DNA of 64,000 nucleotides from the NCBI RefSeq assembly GCF_006715785.1, contig NZ_VFNX01000001.1:1874501-1938500 (forward strand), given 5' to 3'. Shown here piece by piece: positions 1 to 7,642 of the stretch. The stretch is from Streptomyces puniciscabiei. GTDB taxonomy: Bacteria; Actinomycetota; Actinomycetes; Streptomycetales; Streptomycetaceae. How positions within the stretch are numbered: position 1 is the first letter of the stretch; each line of letters opens with the position of its first letter. The notes beneath the pieces are model-generated. The model had not been told where the DNA came from and did no database searches. It was given only the letters and a program-made list of their open reading frames with translations. The position numbers and the translations under genes were made by a program.

Positions 1-302
1 GTATGGTGGTAATGCGCCTGCCAGAGTGCGTCGACGGTGTTCGACGTCTCCGAACAGGCCGCACGCATGAGGATGCCCGGTCGGTGGCCCGATCGGCTCC
101 GACCCGACAGCCCTCCGTGGCCGTACGGCGAAGTACGTACGACGACCGGAGGGACACCCTCAGCGGTACGAGCGCTAGAGCGTCGGCAGAGGTCCCGTGC
201 CTTACGGCTTGCCCGAGTGGTTCGCCCGTACGGCAGCCGACGTCCCCGGCACGGTCGCACACGACCCCCGCGCTCGCCTCGCGCCGCGCACACAGAAGAG
301 GC
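1..302 (+). other. Leader/upstream region of the helicase gene
   Basis: About 300 bases precede the helicase start and hold no convincing gene. The helicase frame stays open back to the window edge, but the upstream translation is low-complexity and does not look like helicase sequence, so I read it as untranslated leader. An AT-richer segment at 1-15 might be a promoter. Long 5' leaders are common for actinobacterial DEAD-box genes (family knowledge); no structure was identified here. Confidence 0.4.
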
Positions 303-2840
303 ATGATCCTGACTACGACGTTTCGAGACCTTGGGATTCTCCCCGAGACCGCCGAGGCCCTGGAGGCCGTCGGCATCACCACTCCCTTCCCCATCCAGGA
401 GATGACGCTCCCCGTCGCACTTTCCGGCACGGACGTCATCGGCCAGGCCAAGACCGGCACCGGCAAGACGCTGGGCTTCGGTCTTCCGCTCCTCGAGCGC
501 GTCACCGTCCCTGCCGACGTCGAGGCCGGACGCGCCGCCCCCGAGGCCCTCACCGACGCCCCGCAGGCCCTCGTCGTCGTCCCCACGCGCGAGCTGTGCA
601 CCCAGGTCACCAACGACCTGCTGACGGCGGGCAAGGTCCGTAACGTACGCGTGGTCGCGATCTACGGCGGCCGGGCCTACGAGCCCCAGGTGGAGGCCCT
701 CAAGAAGGGCGTCGACGTGGTCGTCGGCACCCCGGGCCGGCTGCTGGACCTCGCGGGCCAGAAGAAGCTGAACCTCAAGCACGTCAAGAGCCTGGTCCTC
801 GACGAAGCCGACGAGATGCTCGACCTGGGCTTCCTGCCCGACGTCGAGAAGATCATCGACATGCTGCCGGTCAAGCGCCAGACCATGCTGTTCTCGGCGA
901 CCATGCCGGGCGCGGTCATCGGCCTCGCGCGCCGGTACATGTCCCGTCCCACGCACATCCGCGCCACCGCGCCGGACGACGAGGGCGCGACGGTCGCGAA
1001 CATCAAGCAGTTCGTCTACCGCGCGCACAACATGGACAAGCCGGAGATGGTCGCCCGCATCCTCCAGGCCGAGGGCCGCGGACTGGCGATGATCTTCTGC
1101 CGTACGAAGCGTACGGCCGCCGACATCGCCGAGCAGCTCCAGCGCCGCGGCTTCGCCTCCGGCGCGGTCCACGGCGACCTCGGGCAGGGCGCCCGCGAGC
1201 AGGCGCTGCGCGCCTTCCGCAACGGCAAGGTGGACGTCCTGGTCTGCACCGACGTCGCCGCGCGCGGCATCGACGTCGAGGGCGTGACCCACGTCATCAA
1301 CTACCAGTCCCCCGAGGACGAGAAGACCTACCTGCACCGGGTCGGCCGTACGGGCCGCGCGGGCGCCAAGGGTACGGCGATCACGTTCGTCGACTGGGAC
1401 GACATCCCGCGCTGGCAGCTGATCAACAAGGCGCTGGAGCTGGACTTCAACGACCCGGTGGAGACGTACTCCTCGTCCCCGCACCTGTTCTCCGACCTCG
1501 GCATCCCCGAGGGCACCAAGGGCACCCTGCCGCGCTCGGAGCGGACCCGTGCCGGTCTGGACGCGGAGGAGCTGGAGGACCTCGGCGAGACCGGCGGGCG
1601 TGGCGCACGCGGCCGCGGCCGTGGTGGCCGGGGCGAGCGTGAGGGGCGTCCCGAGTCCGGCACCGCCGAGCGCGAGCGTACGGCCCGTACGCCGCGCCGT
1701 CGCCGCCGCACCCGTGGCGGAGCACCGCTCGACGCCGCCGCGACCACCGCGGTACCGGCCGCCGAGCCGGGCGCCGCGGAGGCCACCGGTGCGGAGGAGG
1801 CGGGCGCTCCCCGCGCCCTGCGCCGCCGTCGCCGTACCCGCGGCGGGGCGCCGGCGCAGCCGGTGACGGCCACCGAGGCCGCCGTCGAGTCGGTGGACAC
1901 GGCGGCGGGCCCGGCCCGGCTGGAGACCCCCGAGGCCCCGGAGAAGCCGCGCCGCCGCACCCGCAGGTCTGCGGAGCCGGCCGCGACCGAGACCACCGCG
2001 CCGGCGGCGGAGACGGCCCCTGTGGCCACCGAGCCGCAGGCCGAGGCCGCGCCCGTCGAGGCCCTGGAGCCGAAGCCGCGCCGCCGTACCCGCAAGACGG
2101 CCGAGCCCGCCGCCGAGACGGCCGTCGCCACGGCAGAGGGCACGGAAGCCAAGCCCCGCCGCACCCGGAAGACGGCCGCCGCCGTCACCGAGGCGGCACC
2201 GGTGGACACGGCGGCGGAGCCCAAGCCGCGCCGCACCCGCAAGAAGGCCGCCGTCGCCCCGGAGACGGCCGAGGCCGCGCCGCAGGCCGAGGCCGCCGTG
2301 GACACGGCCGAGGCCACGGAAGCCAAGCCGCGCCGCACCCGCAAGAAGACCGCGGCCACGCCGGAGACGACGCAAGCCCCGGAGTCGGCGGAAGCCCCCG
2401 AGGCCAAGCCGCGCCGCACCCGGAAGGCGGCCGCTGCGACCGAGGCCCCGCAGGCCGAGGCCGCCGTGGACACGGCCGAGGGCACGGGGACCAAGCCCCG
2501 CCGCACCCGGAAGACGGCCGCCACCGCCCCGGAGGCGACGGAAGCCCCCGAGGCCGAGGCCAAGCCGCGCCGCACGCGCAAGAAGGCCGCCGCCGCCCCG
2601 GAGACCACCGAGGCACCCGAGGCCGAGGCCAAGCCGCGCCGCACCCGCAAGACGGCCGCTGCCGTCGTCGAGGCGGACGGGGACGCCGAGGTGGCCGCGC
2701 CGAAGGTCCGGCGGACCCGCAAGGCCGTCGCCAAGGCGGTCGCCGCCGAGATTCCGGCGCAGGCCACCGAGGAGCCGGAGGTAAAGCCGCGCCGCCGTAC
2801 CCGTAAGGCCGCGGCGGCCGTCGAGGCGGCCGAAGGCTGA
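303..2840 (+). CDS. DEAD-box ATP-dependent RNA helicase with basic repeat tail
   Basis: ATP-dependent RNA unwinding or remodelling in the cytoplasm (ribosome assembly, mRNA decay, cold shock). The helicase core occupies about residues 7-400: Q motif near 7-32, Walker A AKTGTGKT at 49-56, PTREL at 94-98, TPGR at 143-146, DEAD at 167-170, SAT at 198-200, RGIDV at 321-325 and HRVGRTGR at 345-352. An RGG-like stretch (432-448) follows, then about 400 residues of Ala/Glu spacers and PRRTRK-type basic motifs. The ATG at 303 lies almost against the AAGAGG before it, which is an unusually short spacing, so the exact start is uncertain by a few codons. The core resembles CsdA/DeaD/RhlE-type helicases; the tail is typical of Streptomyces members and probably binds RNA (inference). 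A strong terminator follows. Confidence 0.95.
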   Translation: MILTTTFRDLGILPETAEALEAVGITTPFPIQEMTLPVALSGTDVIGQAKTGTGKTLGFGLPLLERVTVPADVEAGRAAPEALTDAPQALVVVPTRELCTQVTNDLLTAGKVRNVRVVAIYGGRAYEPQVEALKKGVDVVVGTPGRLLDLAGQKKLNLKHVKSLVLDEADEMLDLGFLPDVEKIIDMLPVKRQTMLFSATMPGAVIGLARRYMSRPTHIRATAPDDEGATVANIKQFVYRAHNMDKPEMVARILQAEGRGLAMIFCRTKRTAADIAEQLQRRGFASGAVHGDLGQGAREQALRAFRNGKVDVLVCTDVAARGIDVEGVTHVINYQSPEDEKTYLHRVGRTGRAGAKGTAITFVDWDDIPRWQLINKALELDFNDPVETYSSSPHLFSDLGIPEGTKGTLPRSERTRAGLDAEELEDLGETGGRGARGRGRGGRGEREGRPESGTAERERTARTPRRRRRTRGGAPLDAAATTAVPAAEPGAAEATGAEEAGAPRALRRRRRTRGGAPAQPVTATEAAVESVDTAAGPARLETPEAPEKPRRRTRRSAEPAATETTAPAAETAPVATEPQAEAAPVEALEPKPRRRTRKTAEPAAETAVATAEGTEAKPRRTRKTAAAVTEAAPVDTAAEPKPRRTRKKAAVAPETAEAAPQAEAAVDTAEATEAKPRRTRKKTAATPETTQAPESAEAPEAKPRRTRKAAAATEAPQAEAAVDTAEGTGTKPRRTRKTAATAPEATEAPEAEAKPRRTRKKAAAAPETTEAPEAEAKPRRTRKTAAAVVEADGDAEVAAPKVRRTRKAVAKAVAAEIPAQATEEPEVKPRRRTRKAAAAVEAAEG
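1690..2825 (+). repeat. Tandem degenerate coding repeat (PRRTRK motifs)
   Basis: The 3' half of the helicase gene encodes about eleven copies of a basic KPRRTRK-like heptad, preceded by two RRRRTRGGAP copies. They are separated by Ala/Glu/Thr-rich spacers of variable length. The DNA repeats imperfectly (cgccgcacccg with aag/gcc-rich spacers), so copy number is likely to vary between strains through slippage or recombination. Confidence 0.85.
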
Positions 2841-2860
2841 GCCGGCAGGTCACAGGCGAA

Positions 2861-2900
2861 ACGGCCCGGTCCACCCAGGTGGACCGGGCCGTCGCGTTTT
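2861..2900 (+). terminator. Rho-independent-type terminator after helicase
   Basis: A perfect inverted repeat with arms of 14-15 bases (2861-2875 and 2878-2892, acggcccggtccacc / ggtggaccgggccgt) has almost no loop and is followed by cgcgtttt. It sits 20 bases after the helicase stop and 47 bases before the next start. Confidence 0.85.
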
Positions 2901-2947
2901 CTTCCCCCGTATCCGCACCGTTCTGCCCGGCCCGATAGCCTCTCCCC

Positions 2948-3829
2948 ATGAGCAGGCCCGCCACCTTCGTCCCGCCTCCCGGTGCCCGTGCGTACGCGCT
3001 GCGGACCGCGCGCGGGGAGTTCGCCGTCGTCGACGCTCCCGTGGCCGACGGGGTCGAGCCCCGCGGAGTGGCGCTGTTGCTGCCGGGGTTCACCGGGAGC
3101 AAGGAGGACTTCAATCCGCTGCACGTGCCCCTCGCGCGGCGCGGGTACCGGACGGTGGCCGTCGACGGGCGCGGGCAGTACGAGTCGGACGGGCCCGAGA
3201 CCGATGAATCGGCCTACGCCCAGCAGGAGTTGGCGCGGGACGTGCTGGCACAGACCGAGGCGCTCGGGGAGCCGGTGCATCTGCTGGGGCACTCCTTCGG
3301 CGGGCAGGTCTCGCGCGCGGCCGTGCTGCTTGACCACGCACCCTTCCGGTCGCTCACCCTCATGGCCTCCGGCCCCGCGCAGATCTCGCAAACCCAGCAG
3401 CAGCGCGTGAAGCTGCTGCGGGACGCGCTCGCGGTGATGACCATGGCCGAGGTGTGGGACGCGATGCGGGCGATGGAGACGCCCGAGGAGACGGAGACGC
3501 CCGTGCTCGACGGCGGCCTCGACGACCGCGACGACCTGCGGCGCCGCTGGCTCGGCACCAAGCCCGCCCAACTCGTCGCGGCCGGGCGTCAGTTGTGCGC
3601 GGAGCCGGACCGGGTCGCGGAACTGGCCGCGCTGCCGCTGCCGTTCCACGTCCTGTCCGGCGCCCGGGACGACACCTGGCCGCTGCCCCTGCTGGACGCC
3701 ATGGCGGTACGGCTGAACGCCCGGCGCACGGTGATCGATGACGCCGAGCACTCCCCCAACACCGACCAGCCCCTCGCCACGGCCCGCGCGCTCGCCGACT
3801 TCTGGGACACCGCGGCCGAGCGGGGCTAG
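2948..3829 (+). CDS. Alpha/beta hydrolase fold protein
   Basis: A predicted cytosolic hydrolase of 293 aa, the usual size for the family. The nucleophile elbow GHSFGG places Ser at residue 116, the oxyanion-side motif LLPGFTGSK is near 44-52, an Asp lies in GARDDTW near 238, and the catalytic His is in DDAEHSPN near the C-terminus. The substrate is unknown; esterase or lipase-like activity is the family default. The stop overlaps the stop of the convergent NYN gene by four bases (CTAG), so the two transcripts must run into each other unless termination is internal. Confidence 0.88.
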   Translation: MSRPATFVPPPGARAYALRTARGEFAVVDAPVADGVEPRGVALLLPGFTGSKEDFNPLHVPLARRGYRTVAVDGRGQYESDGPETDESAYAQQELARDVLAQTEALGEPVHLLGHSFGGQVSRAAVLLDHAPFRSLTLMASGPAQISQTQQQRVKLLRDALAVMTMAEVWDAMRAMETPEETETPVLDGGLDDRDDLRRRWLGTKPAQLVAAGRQLCAEPDRVAELAALPLPFHVLSGARDDTWPLPLLDAMAVRLNARRTVIDDAEHSPNTDQPLATARALADFWDTAAERG

Positions 3830-4746
3830 TACTGCGTCTGCAGGTGCTCCCAGAAGCCGTCCCTCAGGGCGCGGCGCAGGTCTGCCTGGCCGCGCAGGGA
3901 GTACTGGAGCAGGCCCTCGGCCTCGACCAGCAGGTCCTGGTCGACGGAGCCGGGGAGGTAGGGGTGGCCGGGGAGCAGCTCGACCAGGGCCTCGCGGCCT
4001 CGCGCTGCCAGCCACTTGGCGGCGATCTGGGCGCCGACGAAGCGCACGTCCTCGCGGGTGGGGCGGGTGCCGGCGGTGGCGTCGTAGGCGGCGGCCGTGC
4101 GGCGGGAGACGTACGGCTTGAAGAACTCCAGGTCGAGGGTGCGCTGGCTGTCGACCTCCCAGAGCAGCGGCTCGGCCTGGTTGCGGCCCTCGGGCGCCTC
4201 GATGCCCCACAGGTGGACACGGGCGCCGTAGCCCTGGGCCGCCTCGACCGCCGACACCAGGTCCTCGTCGCCGCCGAGCAGGGCCGCGTCGCTGATCGCG
4301 CGGTGCCTCGCCAGTGATTCGAGGTCGCTGCGGATCAGGGAATCGACGCCCTTCTGCTGGTTGTTGGCGTTGAGGTTGCCGAGGCGGACCTTGACGTCGG
4401 GGAGTTCGGCGATGGACTGCTGCTCGGCGGTGTGGATGCGGCGGCGGGCGCCGTCGTACCAGTACACACGCAGCAGGCGGCTGTCCGCGAAGACCTGGCG
4501 TGCCCGGTCGATGAGGGCTTCGATCAGGCCCTCGGCGTCGAGGTCGAAGGCCCGGCGGTCCTCGGTCCCGGCGACCAGCCGGCCCGCGGCCGCGTACAGA
4601 TAGCCCGCGTCGACGAAGATCGCGTGGGTGGAGGGCGTCTTCGCCACCTCGGCGAGCATGCGTTTCAGCAGCTCGTTCGTGCGGTCGATGCGGTCGCCCA
4701 GGGCCGCCAGGTCGTCGTTCATCGCCTCCATTGTCCCGGTGGTCAC
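3826..4746 (-). CDS. NYN-domain protein (DUF88/LabA-like), putative ribonuclease
   Basis: A 306-aa protein with an NYN (PIN-like) domain. The first conserved acidic strand is IFVDAGYLYAA near residue 43, and a later LLGGDEDLVSAVEAA segment carries the second acidic cluster; both fit the metal-binding aspartates of the fold. NYN domains are predicted metal-dependent RNases, and the actual target is unknown. A short amphipathic N-terminal helix precedes the domain. The start is uncertain: GTG at 4746 or ATG at 4731, with no strong ribosome-binding site for either. An imperfect dyad lies 43 bases upstream. Confidence 0.85.
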   Translation of the reverse strand: MTTGTMEAMNDDLAALGDRIDRTNELLKRMLAEVAKTPSTHAIFVDAGYLYAAAGRLVAGTEDRRAFDLDAEGLIEALIDRARQVFADSRLLRVYWYDGARRRIHTAEQQSIAELPDVKVRLGNLNANNQQKGVDSLIRSDLESLARHRAISDAALLGGDEDLVSAVEAAQGYGARVHLWGIEAPEGRNQAEPLLWEVDSQRTLDLEFFKPYVSRRTAAAYDATAGTRPTREDVRFVGAQIAAKWLAARGREALVELLPGHPYLPGSVDQDLLVEAEGLLQYSLRGQADLRRALRDGFWEHLQTQY

Positions 4747-4788
4747 GCTGCGAACACAACCGGTCCCGATCGGTTCGGCGGCCGATAC

Positions 4789-4802
4789 TTACCGACCGGT
4801 AA
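4789..4802. promoter_or_regulatory. Candidate operator TTACCGACCGGTAA
   Basis: Arms TTACCG/CGGTAA flank a 2-base centre in the divergent gap between the NYN gene and the 50-aa gene. The form resembles short TetR-family operators (family knowledge), but no TetR gene is adjacent. The surrounding 60 bases are unusually AT-rich for this genome, as expected of a promoter region. Confidence 0.4.
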
Positions 4803-4939
4803 TTAGTCGTTCGAAAAATTTCTTTAGCGTAGGGAATGTTTGTAACAAGAAGCGCGTTGACTCCGTACGACAGCGGATACACCGCATGTCACCACGAGTA
4901 GTTCTCCTCAGGAGGATGACCAGACGAAGGGAGAAGCCT

Positions 4940-5092
4940 GTGCGCTTCGAGATCATGCGACTCGACGAGGTCGACGGCACCACCGTGGACAGCACCGTCG
5001 TGGACGCCGCCTCCGTCAACCGGATCGTTCAGCAGGCCGCCGCCATCGGGCAGCGTCTGTGGATCCGCCCGGCCGAGACCCAGGCCTCGTAA
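4940..5092 (+). CDS. Small conserved 50-aa hypothetical protein
   Basis: The GTG start at 4940 is preceded by AAGGGAG at good spacing. The product (MRFEIMRLDEVDG..., 50 aa) is acidic to neutral with no Cys pair, signal or membrane segment. A regular beta-then-helix pattern (MRFEIMRLDEVDG then AASVNRIVQQAAAIGQRLW) and good codon use argue it is real. From memory, similar short proteins recur in Streptomyces genomes without assigned function. It is preceded by about 190 AT-richer bases, a plausible promoter region, with TTGACT at 4857-4862 but no convincing -10 partner. Confidence 0.75.
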   Translation: MRFEIMRLDEVDGTTVDSTVVDAASVNRIVQQAAAIGQRLWIRPAETQAS

Positions 5093-5121
5093 CGCTCACG
5101 CGCGGAGCGCCACTCAAGCTT

Positions 5122-5161
5122 TCCGGGGGAGCCGAGCCGACGAGGGCTCAGCTCCCCCGGA
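5122..5161. terminator. Bidirectional terminator, 50-aa gene / MarC gene
   Basis: An inverted repeat with outer arms tccgggggagc (5122-5132) and gctcccccgga (5151-5161) has an inner gagcc/ggctc stem. It overlaps the last codons and stop of the convergent MarC gene. Confidence 0.7.
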
Positions 5162-5753
5162 TCACCTGAGTGACGCCGTTGATGATCTGCTGCACGGCGA
5201 TCGCGGAGAGCATCATGCCGGCGAGCCGCGTCACCAGCACGACGCCGCCGTCCTTGATGACCCGGATGATCAGCAGCGAGTAACGCATCACCAGCCACAG
5301 CACGACATGGATGGCGAGGATCGCGGACCACACCGAGACCTGTGTGGCCACGCTGCCGGCCCGCTGCACGGCCAGGATCACGGACACGATCGCACCGGGT
5401 CCGGCCAGCAGCGGCATGCCCAGCGGTACGAGCGCGACGTTCACGTCCTTCGTCTGCTTCGGCTCGTCGGTCTTGCCGGTGAGCAGGTCCAGCGCGATCA
5501 GCAGAAGCAGCAGGCCACCCGCGATCATCAGCGCGGGGACGGAGACGTGCAGGTAGTCGAGGATCTGGTGGCCCAGGACACCGAAGGTGGCGATGACCCC
5601 GCCCGCCACGCACACGGCCTGGAAGGCCATGCGCCTTTGCACCTTGGCCGGACGGCCGGCGGTCAGGGCGAGGAAGATCGGGGTGATCCCGGGGGGATCC
5701 ATGATGACAAAAAGGGTCAGGAACAGAGAGCCGAAGACGGCGATGTCGAACAT
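5148..5753 (-). CDS. MarC family integral membrane protein
   Basis: A 201-aa polytopic membrane protein with about six hydrophobic segments. The family signature FVIMDPPGITPIFLALTAG is near residues 16-34 and a glycine-rich PLLAGPGAIVSVI loop is near 110-122. MarC proteins have no established function; the old link to multiple antibiotic resistance was not upheld (family knowledge). The ATG at 5753 matches the usual start of the family, though no clear Shine-Dalgarno lies before it. It follows the PHP gene by 64 bases on the same strand and is probably co-transcribed with it. Confidence 0.88.
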   Translation of the reverse strand: MFDIAVFGSLFLTLFVIMDPPGITPIFLALTAGRPAKVQRRMAFQAVCVAGGVIATFGVLGHQILDYLHVSVPALMIAGGLLLLLIALDLLTGKTDEPKQTKDVNVALVPLGMPLLAGPGAIVSVILAVQRAGSVATQVSVWSAILAIHVVLWLVMRYSLLIIRVIKDGGVVLVTRLAGMMLSAIAVQQIINGVTQVIRGS

Positions 5754-5817
5754 GGGGGAAGTACTGGCCTTGCTGGAAAAAGGGTGAACTGGGGGCGCGG
5801 AAGGGCCGCTGACGGCC

Positions 5818-6675
5818 TCAGGCCCCGCCGGTGCCCGGCACCGGGAACGCGCCGGTCGCCCGCCGCGTGATCTCTCCGTACACCTCGGGGTCGGTCGTGT
5901 ACGCGCCCAGCGCCACGGTCTTGCGGCTGCCGTGGTAGTCCGAGGAGCCCGTGACCAGCAGATCCAGGTCCTTCGCCAGGCCCCGCAGCCGGTCGCGCGC
6001 GTCGGCGTCGTGGTCCATGTGATCGACCTCGATGCCGTCCAGACCGGCCTCGGCCATCTCGGCGATACGGAACTCCGGCACCGTCCGGCCACGCTTGGCG
6101 GCGGCCGGGTGCGCGAACACACAGACCCCGCCCGCGTTCTTGACCAGCCGGATCGCCTCGAAGGGGTCCGTCTCGTGCTTCTCCACGAACGCCCGCCCGC
6201 CGTCGGCCAGCCACTCCTCGGTGAACGCGTCGCTCACCGTCGGTACGACGCCCAGCTCGACCAGCGCCGTCGCCACGTGCGGGCGCCCCACGGAACCGCC
6301 GGCCGCGATCCGCTCGACCTGCTCCCAGGTGACCGGCACACCCAGCGCGTCGAGCTTGGCGACCATGCCCTTGGCCCGGGGCACCCGGTCGTCGCGCACC
6401 AGCTCCCGCTCGGCGAGCAGGGCGGGCTCCTCGGGGTCGAACAGGTAGGCCAGCATGTGCATCGAGATGCCGTCGATCCGGCAGGACAGCTCCGCCCCGG
6501 TGACCAGCGTGAGCCCCTCGGGCAGCGCGGCGATCGCCTCGGCGTACCCACGGGTGGTGTCGTGATCGGTCAGCGCGACGACGTCCAGCCCGGCAGCAGC
6601 GGCATTGCGCACCAGCTCGGCCGGGGTGTCCGTACCGTCGGAAGCCGTGGAGTGACAGTGCAGATCGATACGCAC
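5818..6675 (-). CDS. PHP-domain phosphoesterase (RNase AM/TrpH-like)
   Basis: A 285-aa protein starting at GTG 6675. The N-terminal metal motif DLHCHSTASDGTD places His6 and His8, ALTDHDTT is near residue 35, and a later VFAHPAAAKRG and EVDHMDHD supply further ligands, so a trinuclear metal site looks intact. Relatives remove nucleotides from 5' ends of RNA or hydrolyse 3',5'-bisphosphonucleotides (family knowledge). It is the first gene of a likely two-gene unit with the MarC gene. Confidence 0.87.
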   Translation of the reverse strand: MRIDLHCHSTASDGTDTPAELVRNAAAAGLDVVALTDHDTTRGYAEAIAALPEGLTLVTGAELSCRIDGISMHMLAYLFDPEEPALLAERELVRDDRVPRAKGMVAKLDALGVPVTWEQVERIAAGGSVGRPHVATALVELGVVPTVSDAFTEEWLADGGRAFVEKHETDPFEAIRLVKNAGGVCVFAHPAAAKRGRTVPEFRIAEMAEAGLDGIEVDHMDHDADARDRLRGLAKDLDLLVTGSSDYHGSRKTVALGAYTTDPEVYGEITRRATGAFPVPGTGGA

Positions 6676-6773
6676 GCAGACTCCAGACAGGGGACGGTCA
6701 CGGAAGGGGACACCTAAGGATAGCGGGGTTTTGACCCCCGACTGTCACACCTGAAACCGCCCGGCGCCCTTTA

Positions 6774-6850
6774 CTGCGGCTGACGCAGGGGCGCGAGGAA
6801 CTGCGCGACCAGCCCCCACGCACCCGCACCCGCACCCGCACCCGCACCCG
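6774..6850. repeat. Streptomyces-type intergenic repeat with CACCCG tandem array
   Basis: An aggggcgcgaggaactgcgc motif followed by gaccagcccccacg runs into five exact copies of CACCCG (6821-6850). From memory, near-identical elements (ggggcgcggggaactgcgcga...agcccccac) are scattered between genes in Streptomyces genomes. It lies downstream of the zinc-ribbon gene on the minus strand. The hexamer array is prone to length change. Confidence 0.6.
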
Positions 6851-6883
6851 CCAACGAAACGGAACCCGGCACCCCAGTGGGCG

Positions 6884-7525
6884 CTACGGCCGAAGCAAGC
6901 GCGGCGAAAGCGCTCCGCAGGGCACCAGATCCAGCTCCGCCCCCGCGTCCCGCAGATCCGTCAGCACCAGCTCGTCGTACATGAGCAGACCCGCCTGCTC
7001 GGGCCAGATCACCGCCCACAGCCACATGCCGAGGGCCTCACCGGCGAAGACGGCGCGGTCGTCGGGGGTGCGGTAGACGTGCCAGAGCGGGGTCGGGCGG
7101 CCGCCGGCCAGCACCTTGGCCTGGGGCGGCTTCTCGACGTTCATGTACGACCCCGGGTCCGGGCCGTCGATGCCCGCGTACCGCGCGCCGAGGCCGACGC
7201 CGAGTTCCTCGGCCACCAGGATGAGTTCACCCGGGCCGCCCAGCGGGCCGGGGCCGGAGCAGGCGACGGCGGTCGCGCGGCCACCGCTGCGGTCGTCGCC
7301 CGCGTAGGCCACCCCCGTGAAGAGCCAGCCGACCGGCAGCGGCCAGGGCATCCACAACGGGACGTGCGTGCGGTGCACGACGGCGGCGAGGGCTTCGACA
7401 CTGGGCGGGATCACGGGCTGCAGCGGATACACCGTGCCGTGCACATCGCACTGCCACGCATCGGCGAAGAGACCGGGCGCCCTGACCCGGCCACCGCACC
7501 TCGGGCAACTGGGTTCGCCCCTCAT
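6884..7525 (-). CDS. Conserved hypothetical protein with N-terminal zinc ribbon (DUF6758-like)
   Basis: 213 aa. A CPRCGGRVRAPG half-motif is at residues 8-19 and a DAWQCDVHG segment follows, so a zinc ribbon is likely at the N-terminus. The remainder is a mixed alpha/beta domain with many Gly/Pro turns (PLWMPWPLPVGW, GPGPLGGPGELILVAEE). I recognise it as a family conserved in Streptomyces but know no function. The ATG at 7525 is preceded by GGAG at short spacing. It is divergent from the MFS gene. Confidence 0.75.
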   Translation of the reverse strand: MRGEPSCPRCGGRVRAPGLFADAWQCDVHGTVYPLQPVIPPSVEALAAVVHRTHVPLWMPWPLPVGWLFTGVAYAGDDRSGGRATAVACSGPGPLGGPGELILVAEELGVGLGARYAGIDGPDPGSYMNVEKPPQAKVLAGGRPTPLWHVYRTPDDRAVFAGEALGMWLWAVIWPEQAGLLMYDELVLTDLRDAGAELDLVPCGALSPRLLRP

Positions 7526-7596
7526 AGGGCTCCACGGTCCTACCCCTGCCCGCCCACGTCAAGGACGATCACCCGTCCGGCAGACTCAATGTAATA

Positions 7597-7617
7597 TACA
7601 ATAATTAGGCGAACTAA
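7597..7617 (+). promoter_or_regulatory. Candidate -10 box with overlapping MarR-like operator for MFS gene
   Basis: TACAAT at 7597-7602 could be a -10 element. Three bases on, TTAGGCGAACTAA (7605-7617) has dyad arms TTAG/CTAA and would cover the start point, as in a repressed exporter promoter. The segment 7587-7620 is strongly AT-rich for this genome. The -35 is not recognisable. The MarR assignment is inference from form only. Confidence 0.4.
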
Positions 7618-7642
7618 CTTGTGATGTGAGTGGGGAGTACAG

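Noticed and set aside
1328..4882. Continuous minus-strand frame of nearly 1200 codons antisense to the helicase and hydrolase genes
   Set aside because: High-GC codon bias keeps antisense frames open; the translation is Arg/Pro/Gly-rich with no domains, while both sense genes have clear families.
6821..6850. CRISPR-like short repeats
   Set aside because: Uninterrupted hexamer units without spacers; a simple-sequence array in an intergenic element.
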